Assembly (NCBI GenBank): GCA_016929515.1
Contig: JAFGIR010000197.1
Coordinates: 1-33,399 of the forward strand
Reading direction: 5' to 3'
Origin: Pirellulales bacterium
GTDB taxonomy: Bacteria > Planctomycetota > Planctomycetia > Pirellulales > Thermoguttaceae
Length of the DNA stretch: 33,399 nucleotides
Part shown: piece by piece, positions 14,743-21,856 of the stretch
Layout: each line of letters starts with the position of its first letter
Position numbering within the stretch: position 1 is the stretch's first letter
Program-made: the position numbers and the translations under genes
Notes under the pieces: model-generated
The model's input: only the letters and a program-made list of their open reading frames with translations
Told to the model about the DNA's origin: nothing
Database searches by the model: none

Positions 14743-15865
14743 GAGAATTGTCATATCGGGATGGTATGGTCACGGAAACGTGGGCGATGAAGCCATCCTA
14801 CAGGCCATGCTGGACACGTTTCGGAAGGACTGGCCGGATTGCGACGTTACGGTGCTTTCCTGCCAGCCGCAATACACAAGAGACCTTCACAACGTGAAGG
14901 CCGTCTACCAATTGCCCGGCCCCGGCCTGAAAAGCACTTTGAGAAGTGTTTGTTCTGGCAGGTACTTCAAGACACTAATGGCCATTTCCAAGTGCGATCT
15001 GTTCATCATGGGAGGAGGGGGATTTCTGACGGATTGGATACCCGACGTACCGCGAAGGTGGCTTGGACAAATGCGCATCGCGAAGCTCTTCGGCAAGAGA
15101 ACCATGCTGTACAGGATTGGCGCGGGGCCGTTCTCCACCAAAAACGGAAAACGGCTGACAAAGCATCTTATTAACACTTACGTCGACGAGGTGACCGTAA
15201 GAGAAAATTATTCCTACGCTGCATTGACTGAGTGTGTCGGTGTTGACAGCAGCAAGGTCACGGTACGCATCGACCCTGTCGCGACCATGGATGTTGGGCC
15301 ATATCAAACACCTAATGACGGCAAACTATCTCTAGTATATACTCCACTTTACGATAGACCGCAGTACTGGAATAGTCAACAATGTGCTAAATGGAGTCAC
15401 TTGCGAGAGTGTTTCATGGTTCAGGTTCGGACTTTGCTGGAGCGGGGACAAAAAGTCCGACTTCTGTCCTTTCAGCCTGCCCTTGAAAGCGAACACAAGC
15501 TGGCCGACGAGTTTCGGGCCGCCTTTTCTGATGAGGTCGATGTTGTATTTCCTCGTGATTTTCGAGAGGCCATCAGCTATGTTTCCGCGTCTGTTGGGGT
15601 GATCAGCTTGCGTCTTCACGGCAACATCATTGCTTATGCGCTCGGCAAGCCCTTCCTGCCTATCATCTACCACCACAAGACAAAGGGCTTCTTGGATATG
15701 ATTGGCTATCAACCAGAGAATATAGTGCTTGAAACAGGAGACGGGATGAACTGGCCTGATTTGCCGCTAGTACCGGACGAATGGCAAGAAAAAACGAATG
15801 GCTTCCTTGACCTATTGTCACGTGGGGAAATTGGCGTTTTCTACAAGAAGCGTCACTTTCCTTGA
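14735..15865 (+). CDS. Polysaccharide pyruvyl transferase 1 (CsaB-like)
   Basis: Member of the polysaccharide pyruvyl transferase family, which adds a ketal-linked pyruvate from phosphoenolpyruvate to a sugar. The N-terminus shows the family signature GWYGHGNVGDEAIL (9-22). A glycine-rich FIMGGGGFLTDW follows near 90-101, and the C-terminal half has SLRLHGNIIAYALGKP, the fold's nucleotide-binding-like motif. At 376 residues the length is normal. The start ATG overlaps the end of the flippase gene by 8 bases, so the two are probably translationally coupled. The gene lies entirely in the lower-GC segment. The pyruvate acceptor cannot be told from sequence. Confidence 0.88.
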   Translation: MSKRIVISGWYGHGNVGDEAILQAMLDTFRKDWPDCDVTVLSCQPQYTRDLHNVKAVYQLPGPGLKSTLRSVCSGRYFKTLMAISKCDLFIMGGGGFLTDWIPDVPRRWLGQMRIAKLFGKRTMLYRIGAGPFSTKNGKRLTKHLINTYVDEVTVRENYSYAALTECVGVDSSKVTVRIDPVATMDVGPYQTPNDGKLSLVYTPLYDRPQYWNSQQCAKWSHLRECFMVQVRTLLERGQKVRLLSFQPALESEHKLADEFRAAFSDEVDVVFPRDFREAISYVSASVGVISLRLHGNIIAYALGKPFLPIIYHHKTKGFLDMIGYQPENIVLETGDGMNWPDLPLVPDEWQEKTNGFLDLLSRGEIGVFYKKRHFP

Positions 15866-16074
15866 TACCGAAGAGCTCGATCGCCTCCTTGCCGAAGTTC
15901 GTGTGTGACTTTTTGGTGAGGAAAGCACGTGGTGAGTCTTTTCGTGGAGACCTATATTTTTCGTACTCCGGATTCGCAACAGAAAGACTCGGTGCCGATG
16001 TTGGTGCCCCACCCCAGTGGGAATTGGAATTTTCGTCGTCGCGGGTTAGTATGCCCGAAACGAAGGAGGATTCC
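15866..16074. other. Non-coding stretch with likely insertion-sequence debris
   Basis: Between the pyruvyl transferase stop and the transposase remnant there is no credible gene. The frame of the methyltransferase stays open through it back to 15862, but the implied residues have no family character. Part of it, just before 16063, may be the left end of the decayed insertion sequence; I could not identify a terminal inverted repeat. Confidence 0.4.
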
Positions 16075-16134
16075 ATGAGTCGCAAACAATGCAGATCTTT
16101 TTCGGCCGAGCAGAAAGTGGCCATCGCCGGCGTT
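16063..16134 (+). pseudogene. Remnant of an insertion-sequence transposase N-terminus
   Basis: An ATG at 16075 is preceded by a strong AAGGAGG ribosome-binding site 5 bases away. It opens a peptide MSRKQCRSFSAEQKVAI, which has the typical start of helix-turn-helix OrfA-type transposases (HTH_Tnp_1 family: R..F(S/T)AEQKV.I). After about 19 codons the similarity stops, and the frame runs into the methyltransferase start region with unrelated residues. I read it as the first 60 or so bases of a lost transposase gene, left by deletion. The family call comes from memory of the motif and not from a search. Confidence 0.5.
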
Positions 16135-16212
16135 CAGCTTGAACACCACGGCTTGGCACATGCGCCGTTGGCCCATGGGACACGTTTTTCCTCTAAACGC
16201 AAGAAGGAAGTC

Positions 16213-17052
16213 ATGACAAGAAGCAACATTACTCGAGAGACGCGCCGTGCGAGTCTTGAACGAAGACTGCTTGATGTTGCGAGGTTTGTGTCGAGGCCAT
16301 TTCGGACTAGCGGAGCGGCGCAACTGCAACGCAACATTACCCGCGAGGTCAAGAGAATCGCAGAGGTTAACCAAGCGGATTTCCCGCCACACGTCGTCCT
16401 TCCCGAAAACTTCGGTCGGGCCATGCCGGAGCGAGTCGTAGAACTTCTGCTAGCGAGATTGCTCTACGAACCAGGCACGAAAGTGCTTGACGTCGGCCAT
16501 GCCAATGCCATGCAATGCCACCTCGACCTAATTAAGGCCCTCCCGTCCCCAAGAGACATCACAGGCATTGACATTGCTGAGCCAGGTTATGATGCTTCAG
16601 CGTATTACCGCGACTCAATACTTGGCGATATTGCGGATACGGGCGTTGAGAGCAACTGGTTTCACACGATCTGGTGCATTTCCGCATTGGAGCATTTTGG
16701 AATGGATAACTCCGGATACACGGGTGAGTTTTCTATGGATAGTTCACTTCCCGCAGTCGCTCTCCGAGAAATGTTGCGCATCCTGAAGCCAGAAGGCCAA
16801 ATACTAGTCACCGTACCTTTCGGAAGGTACGAGGATAACGAATGGTTCATAAACTATGACAGTGAGCATCTGCAAAGCCTTCTGAAAGTCGCACGGCCAC
16901 AGTCCACTATTCATGAACTGTACTTTCGGCACACATTCGGCAGCGGCTGGACTCCGGCTGCTGCCGAGGAACTCAGGTACGTTGGCTATTCTGATCAGGC
17001 AAATCACGGAGCTGGTGCATTGGCAGCGGTGATTATCGTGAAAAATAAGTAG
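16213..17052 (+). CDS. SAM-dependent methyltransferase 1
   Basis: A class I methyltransferase of the type found in polysaccharide loci. Motif I is unusual, KVLDVGHANAMQ, without the common GxGxG run. It is followed by the acidic GIDIAEP and a motif-IV-like ISALEHFGMDNSGY, then ALREMLRILKPEGQILVTVPFG. The frame is open upstream to 15862, but residues before the ATG at 16213 include an IS-transposase remnant and no methyltransferase character. This ATG has AAGGA close upstream and gives 279 residues. The first 70 residues are basic and helical, perhaps a targeting or partner-binding part. The substrate is unknown; it most likely methylates a sugar of the repeat unit. It lies in the low-GC segment. 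Confidence 0.8.
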   Translation: MTRSNITRETRRASLERRLLDVARFVSRPFRTSGAAQLQRNITREVKRIAEVNQADFPPHVVLPENFGRAMPERVVELLLARLLYEPGTKVLDVGHANAMQCHLDLIKALPSPRDITGIDIAEPGYDASAYYRDSILGDIADTGVESNWFHTIWCISALEHFGMDNSGYTGEFSMDSSLPAVALREMLRILKPEGQILVTVPFGRYEDNEWFINYDSEHLQSLLKVARPQSTIHELYFRHTFGSGWTPAAAEELRYVGYSDQANHGAGALAAVIIVKNK

Positions 17053-17162
17053 GTCACGGTGCCGTTGGAATTCCCCCAAGCACCGTCAAGTGTATCGAGC
17101 ATCATGCGAGAATAGCAAGACAACGGTAACGATTCCCTGCTGAATTGAAGAAGGATCAGGCA

Positions 17163-17894
17163 GTGATTGCTCGTTTGATGGAGAGATACTTGAGAGATGT
17201 TCGTGCTCGGACGATACTGGATGTCGGTCCCGGCTACGGAGCGTTCGGGCGTGTTGCTGCGCGCGTGACAGAAGCGACTGATGTCACTTTCTTGGACTGC
17301 GACCAAGACATTCTTGATTGGCAAACAAACGAATACCGCAAGGCCAACTTGAGAGCCGTGGGTGTTCGTGGGTTCATAAGTGTTGACGCTCTCTCTAAGC
17401 TGGATGGGCCCTTCGACCTTGTTCTTTGTCAGGAACTTCTGGAACATCTTTCCAACGCGGAGGAAATCTTGCAGGCCCTTGTTGGTCAATTGGAATCCGA
17501 TGGTCGGATGATCATTACGGTCCCAACAAGGGTTTCGGAGCGTTGGCTGAAATGGCTCAATCCTTCGTATATGCGTGATGAGCCACATGGGCACGTCAGA
17601 GAGTATGACGAAAAGGAGCTGGTGAGTATTATTGACGAAGCAGGTCTTTCTATTGTTGCGATTGTCCCAACGCAGCCGCACTTCTTTCTTGGCCATACTT
17701 GGCTCTACGGGACGCGGATGCAAGTCGAGGGTTCGACTGGCAAAGTGCTTACCAAAGGAATTCGAGGTGCAGTCTTTGATAGACTGACTTCCTACAGCAA
17801 ACGGTTTTTTGGGCTCACAGGTCCGGAATCCTGGGGACGACTTCTTCCACGAAACTACTTCGTGGTGGCCACACGCAAACGCGAAGAACCTTAG
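17163..17894 (+). CDS. SAM-dependent methyltransferase 2
   Basis: Class I methyltransferase with a clear SAM-binding motif ILDVGPGYGAFGR near the N-terminus, an acidic FLDCDQD after beta-2, and LVLCQELLEHL as the motif-IV region, followed by GRMIITVPT. It resembles the Methyltransf_11/23 type used to methylate sugars or lipid-linked glycans. The open frame starts at a TTG (17145) with no ribosome-binding site. The GTG at 17163 has AAGGA at good spacing and gives 243 residues, so I prefer it. The last 60 residues are basic with a hydrophobic patch, and could touch the membrane. The next gene starts 5 bases after the stop. Confidence 0.85.
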   Translation: MIARLMERYLRDVRARTILDVGPGYGAFGRVAARVTEATDVTFLDCDQDILDWQTNEYRKANLRAVGVRGFISVDALSKLDGPFDLVLCQELLEHLSNAEEILQALVGQLESDGRMIITVPTRVSERWLKWLNPSYMRDEPHGHVREYDEKELVSIIDEAGLSIVAIVPTQPHFFLGHTWLYGTRMQVEGSTGKVLTKGIRGAVFDRLTSYSKRFFGLTGPESWGRLLPRNYFVVATRKREEP

Positions 17895-17898
17895 TGCG

Positions 17899-19005
17899 AT
17901 GAAGATGGCAGTGGACGTTTCCGTCTTGGAGTTTCCCCTCAGTGGCATTGCGCGCGTGGTGCTCGGCTTGTACGATGCATGTTTCCGAATAGACCCGACG
18001 ATCGAGATCGCCGGCGTGCACCAAAACTCGCTCCAGTGCGCGTTGCCAGCGTGCTTTCGCGACGACCGATGGGGCGACTGGCTTCATCGCAGACTATGGA
18101 GACGGATTGCGCTCCCCGCGTATCTTCGGGTCAAGAGGCCCGAGGTCGTTCATTTTCCATGGAACAACGGCGCCGTCCGCTCGCACAAACACTGCTTGAC
18201 CGTTCTGACCATCCACGATGTGATTCCTCTGGCGCTTCCCGATATGCATTTCAGGAACGTGAAGCATCGCGAGTCTTATTGTAGGCGAATGCAGAATGCG
18301 TTAGACAAATCCGACCTTGTGCTCACCGACTCGGAAGCATCAAAGCAGGATATTTCAAAGTACTTGAATCCACACTCAGAACCCGCTGTCGTTTATCCTG
18401 GATTGTCTTTCAAAGAGACGACTTTGCGAGACAATCAAATGCAAAAGAAGGAACACGGCGGCTACTATATTTATCAAGGAGGGTATCATCCTCGTAAGGG
18501 TATGCAGCAGCTTGTTCCCGTATTTCGAGATCTTTACCGCCAAAGACAGGTAGCCCATCCGCTGGTGCTCGTCGGGAAACCCAATCATGACATTGCTCCC
18601 GGCTTGGGCGCGCAGATTGAAGCCGGCATCAAAGAGGGAGCACTTATTGAGAAGGGATATGTTAGCGACGAGGAATTGTCGCACCTGATGAAGGGCGCCA
18701 TCGCATTGATCTACCCTTCTTTTTACGAGGGCTTTGGCCTCCCACTTCTTGAAGCGATGTCCGTAGGCTGTCCTGTAGTCACAACGAACGTCAGTTCCAT
18801 ACCCGAAGTCTGTGGTGACGCCGCCGTCTATTTTACCCCTGGAGACAGGGACGCACTTGCCAAGGCAATTGTTCTCGTCGAAGGTGATGCTCAGTTGCAA
18901 TTCGACCTGCAAGTCCGCGGATTCGCTCAAGCAAAGAAGTTTTCTTGGGACACCTCCGCTCACGTCTATCTTGAACTTCTAGCCAATACGCGTGAAAGGA
19001 CATGA
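17899..19005 (+). CDS. Glycosyltransferase, GT4 family
   Basis: A cytoplasmic GT-B fold glycosyltransferase of family 4. The donor-binding half shows the family signature: YIYQGGYHPRKGMQQLV, then EKGYVSDEELSHLMKGA, then YPSFYEGFGLPLLEAMSVGC with the E-x7-E pair, followed by CGDAAVYFTPGD. The N-terminal acceptor half contains the usual TIHDVIPL. The frame is open to 17809, but residues before the ATG at 17899 copy the end of the methyltransferase frame-shifted, so 17899 (368 residues) is the better start. The stop overlaps the gmd start as ATGA. The closest general type is mannosyl- or rhamnosyltransferase, but the sugar cannot be deduced. Confidence 0.9.
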   Translation: MKMAVDVSVLEFPLSGIARVVLGLYDACFRIDPTIEIAGVHQNSLQCALPACFRDDRWGDWLHRRLWRRIALPAYLRVKRPEVVHFPWNNGAVRSHKHCLTVLTIHDVIPLALPDMHFRNVKHRESYCRRMQNALDKSDLVLTDSEASKQDISKYLNPHSEPAVVYPGLSFKETTLRDNQMQKKEHGGYYIYQGGYHPRKGMQQLVPVFRDLYRQRQVAHPLVLVGKPNHDIAPGLGAQIEAGIKEGALIEKGYVSDEELSHLMKGAIALIYPSFYEGFGLPLLEAMSVGCPVVTTNVSSIPEVCGDAAVYFTPGDRDALAKAIVLVEGDAQLQFDLQVRGFAQAKKFSWDTSAHVYLELLANTRERT

Positions 19006-20003
19006 CGAACATGAAGAAATCAGCACTAGTAACAGGAGTATCGGGCCAGGACGGCGCTTATCTCAGCAGATTGCTCTTGGAGAAAGGCTACACCGTCTAT
19101 GGACTGCTGCAGCGCAGCACGCGCTACGCTTTTGCAAACCTGGACTATCTCGGCGTCACGGCGGATGTCGACTTCGTCGACGGCGACCTGACCGACGAGG
19201 CGTCGCTAATCAACGCGGTCTGCCGAACCCGCCCCGACGAAATCTACAACCTCGCGGCCCAGTCGTTCGTTGGCACCTCGTGGGATCAACCCATCTTGAC
19301 CACGGAGATCAACGCGGTGGGCACGATGAAGTTGCTCGAAGCAGCCAAGAGGCACGCCCCCCAAGCGAAGTTCTATCAGGCGTCGACCTCGGAGATGTTC
19401 GGCAACTGCCATCAAGACGGACTCCAAACGGAAGAAACTCCCTTTCACCCGCGCAGTCCTTACGCAATATCGAAGCTGTGTGCCTATTGGATCGTCAACA
19501 ACTACCGTGAAAGCTACGGCATGTTCTGCGTGAACGGAATACTCTTCAACCATGAATCGCCCATCCGCGGCAAGGAATTCGTTACCCGAAAAATCAGCCA
19601 CAACGTCGCCAAGATCAAGCTGGGGCTGTCGGAGCGTTTCGGCTTGGGCAACTTGGACAGCACGCGCGATTGGGGGTTCGCGGGCGATTACGTCGAGGCG
19701 ATGTTCCTCATCATGCATCAGGACGTACCCGAGAATTTCATCGTGTCGACCGGCGAAACCCACTCGATTCGCGATTTTCTGACGGTTGCCTTCAATCACG
19801 TTGGAATACCCGATTGGGAAAAGCATGTGTACGTCGATCCGGCGTTCAAGCGACCGGCCGAACTCTTCAGCCTCAAGGGCTCATCCCGCAAAGCTCAAGA
19901 GAAGCTCAAATGGACGCCCAAGGTCAAATTCGAGGAGTTGGTCCGCATGATGGTCGATGCCGATCTTGAGCGATTGCGTAACACGAACAAAGTCAATCGA
20001 TGA
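19002..20003 (+). CDS. gmd: GDP-mannose 4,6-dehydratase
   Basis: Short-chain dehydrogenase making GDP-4-keto-6-deoxy-D-mannose, the precursor of GDP-fucose, GDP-rhamnose and related sugars. The protein has the NAD-binding GVSGQDGAYL (12-21), YQASTSEMFG with the catalytic Thr/Ser region, YAISK (active-site Tyr-x3-Lys), and the Gmd-specific ILFNHESPIRGKEFVTRKIS and DSTRDWGFAGDYVEAM. At 333 residues it is slightly shorter than the usual 345-370. It overlaps the preceding GT gene by 4 bases. G+C rises again from its first codons, ending the low-GC segment. No fucose synthase or GDP-rhamnose reductase gene lies in this window, so the next step must be encoded elsewhere. Confidence 0.93.
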   Translation: MTNMKKSALVTGVSGQDGAYLSRLLLEKGYTVYGLLQRSTRYAFANLDYLGVTADVDFVDGDLTDEASLINAVCRTRPDEIYNLAAQSFVGTSWDQPILTTEINAVGTMKLLEAAKRHAPQAKFYQASTSEMFGNCHQDGLQTEETPFHPRSPYAISKLCAYWIVNNYRESYGMFCVNGILFNHESPIRGKEFVTRKISHNVAKIKLGLSERFGLGNLDSTRDWGFAGDYVEAMFLIMHQDVPENFIVSTGETHSIRDFLTVAFNHVGIPDWEKHVYVDPAFKRPAELFSLKGSSRKAQEKLKWTPKVKFEELVRMMVDADLERLRNTNKVNR

Positions 20004-20007
20004 TGGC

Positions 20008-21210
20008 ATGGCGTCCATGAGCCCCGCGCGATCCGTTCTGCTCTGCGAGCCACAATGCTGGGGCTTCGAGCATGCGCCGTTCAACGCGGCGCTGCTTTCC
20101 ACCGTTTGCCTCGCTTACCCTTCCGCCAAGATTGTCTACTACGGGGAGCCGTCGCACCTTGAGTACACGCGGAACGAGTTTGGCCGGTTCCGTGGCGAGA
20201 AGGACGTCTGTTTCGCGCCCGTCCGGGCGCCACGGCGAGAACTCACCGGCGCGCGGCGTTTGCCCCGGGAGTTCTCCCTGTGCAGGCGGATGCTTGCCGA
20301 AGCTTCACGAGACGAATCGCAAGCGTTGATCTTCTGCTCGATCACCAGTACGAGCCTGCTGTCGTTGAAGCTGCTTATGAAAACCAGGCGTTTCCATCGC
20401 CCAACGGCCGCCGTCGTGCATGGCTGCCTGGCCAACGTCGCGGGGCCACAACCACGCAGGCCGTGGAATTGGCTCCTGGACCTGAGACGCGTGCTCGCGC
20501 TGCCTCATCCCTCGTCCTTGCGATTGATCGCCTTGGGAAACTCCATCCGGGCCAACCTTGAGGCGATGCGACCAAGGCAATCGCATCAATGGAGCTCCAT
20601 GGATCACGTCTACCTATGGCCAGATGCATCACTGGCGCAAGACGCGTTGCCAGGACCCAACCGGCCGCCGCGCTTCGGCTACCTCGGCGTGGCGAGCAAG
20701 GCGGGCGGCAAGGGCTTTGACACGTTCTGCCAATTGACCGAGGACGTCGCGCCGTCACGCGAAACGGCCGAGTTCACGGTGGCCGGATTCTACCTGGGAC
20801 CCGTCAACGAAAAACCGATTTGCCCTTATGTTCGGGACATCCCCGACGAACCCCTCTCGCGAGAAGCATTCGAGCAGCGTGTTCGCCAAATAACCTATGT
20901 CGTCTCGACGGCGAAGCCTGAACATTATCGCCTGGCTGCAAGCGGAACATTCTTGGACGCCTTGGCGTTCTTGAAGCCGGGCATCTATCTCCGCAATGAC
21001 TATGTCGCACACTATTTCGATCAGATGGGCGATATCGGCTACCTTTGCGACAGTCGCGAGGAAATGGTCCGAACCATCAAGGAAATCATGGCCGAGTTTC
21101 CCGAGGACCGCTATCAAAGCCAGATTGAAAACATCAAGAAAGGACGCACCATTTTCGAGCCGAAAGTGTTAGCCCCGCGAATCCGAGAGATCTTGTCGCC
21201 CGGTGCATGA
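20008..21210 (+). CDS. Glycosyltransferase-like protein
   Basis: A soluble protein of about 400 residues with the layout of a GT-B enzyme but few strong motifs. It starts with a beta-strand SVLLCEPQCWGFEHAPFNAA, has RFGYLGVASKAGGKGFDTFC in the middle, as where the second Rossmann domain of GT4 enzymes begins, and ends with YLCDSREEMVRTIKEI, a typical C-terminal helix region. The E-x7-E donor motif is not obvious. The frame opens at 19957 inside gmd; the ATG at 20008 directly after the gmd stop is the better start, with a second ATG at 20017. I take it to be a transferase of the repeat-unit pathway because of its fold-like pattern and position, but the assignment is only moderate. Confidence 0.65.
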   Translation: MASMSPARSVLLCEPQCWGFEHAPFNAALLSTVCLAYPSAKIVYYGEPSHLEYTRNEFGRFRGEKDVCFAPVRAPRRELTGARRLPREFSLCRRMLAEASRDESQALIFCSITSTSLLSLKLLMKTRRFHRPTAAVVHGCLANVAGPQPRRPWNWLLDLRRVLALPHPSSLRLIALGNSIRANLEAMRPRQSHQWSSMDHVYLWPDASLAQDALPGPNRPPRFGYLGVASKAGGKGFDTFCQLTEDVAPSRETAEFTVAGFYLGPVNEKPICPYVRDIPDEPLSREAFEQRVRQITYVVSTAKPEHYRLAASGTFLDALAFLKPGIYLRNDYVAHYFDQMGDIGYLCDSREEMVRTIKEIMAEFPEDRYQSQIENIKKGRTIFEPKVLAPRIREILSPGA

Positions 21211-21856
21211 GCGGGACCGACCAACGGGAGACGTCTCCCAGGACATTCCGGCGTGGTCCACCGACGGTCGACAAAGCAAACGCCGATATCTATGTTGGTT
21301 GCCACGGGTCGTAATGACTGGGCGGACGGTGGTCGGATTGGAACGATTGTGAGACGATTGAGGCCTGCATGGCCAATCAGCGCGGGCGGCCCATGGAAGC
21401 CCGATTTATTGAGGGTTTTGCCCGAAACAACCTGAACATCGGAAATGCAGCTGTCGGATCGACACCGTCGGCGGCGTGTTTTCGGAAAGCCGTAGGTCGC
21501 GCGACTTGGCTGGGCGGGGGGCTCCGATCGCCACGGACGGGGAGCCGAGGAGGTTGCCCACCATTTTTTCGGGCCAAGGCATCGTATAATGCAAGGAATG
21601 CCCGATGCCCTCGGCGTTCGCCCCGGGCTCGATTGGAAGCGTCCTTGTTTCCCGAGAGTCCTTCTCCAGACCAAACATGAACCGTAGCAGACAGGCCGCA
21701 AAACGGCTCCTTGATTTCGCATCACCTCCTTTCGTGCGGACTTGCCGGATGCCGACAGGCGAAACGACCGACCAGCGCGTGGTCTCATCGCCTTGGACGA
21801 ACCCCGATGGAACAAGCAAGGAACGAGCGGATGGTCTCACCAAGGAGTAATCGCCG
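21211..21856. other. Non-coding gap with a decayed gene end
   Basis: The 646 bases between the glycosyltransferase-like gene and flippase 2 have no intact gene. Just after the stop is a 14-base palindrome GGGAGACGTCTCCC (21226-21239), able to form a short hairpin but without a U-run. A perfect TATAAT lies at 21586-21591 with no good -35 box. The right part holds the epsI 3' remnant. The gap ends with a strong AAGGAG ribosome-binding site 9 bases before the flippase 2 ATG. Confidence 0.6.
21605..21740 (+). pseudogene. Decayed 3' end of an epsI gene
   Basis: In one frame the sequence reads KRPCFPRVLLQT (from 21637), matching KWPCLIKVLLQT of the intact EpsI. One extra base near 21669-21674 then shifts the frame, and the match continues as MNRSRQAAKRLLDFAS against MNNSEQAKKRLLDFAS. 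A 20-base stretch (21701-21720) is identical to epsI 11716-11735. The copy has no 5' part; upstream sequence shows little further likeness. It is therefore a broken second epsI end. The frame MPSAFAP... from 21605 is open to 21850 but only the aligned part has meaning. Confidence 0.7.

Noticed and set aside
15663-16124. 153-codon minus-strand frame with the phrase FLTKKSHTNFGKEAIELFGIK
   Set aside because: The phrase looks protein-like, but the rest is antisense to pyruvyl transferase 1 and to the IS remnant, and I could not link it to any family. A search of 15850-15960 would settle it.
15862-16212. Longer N-terminus for methyltransferase 1
   Set aside because: The extra 117 residues begin at TTG without a ribosome-binding site and include an insertion-sequence remnant. 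The methyltransferase character starts after the ATG at 16213.
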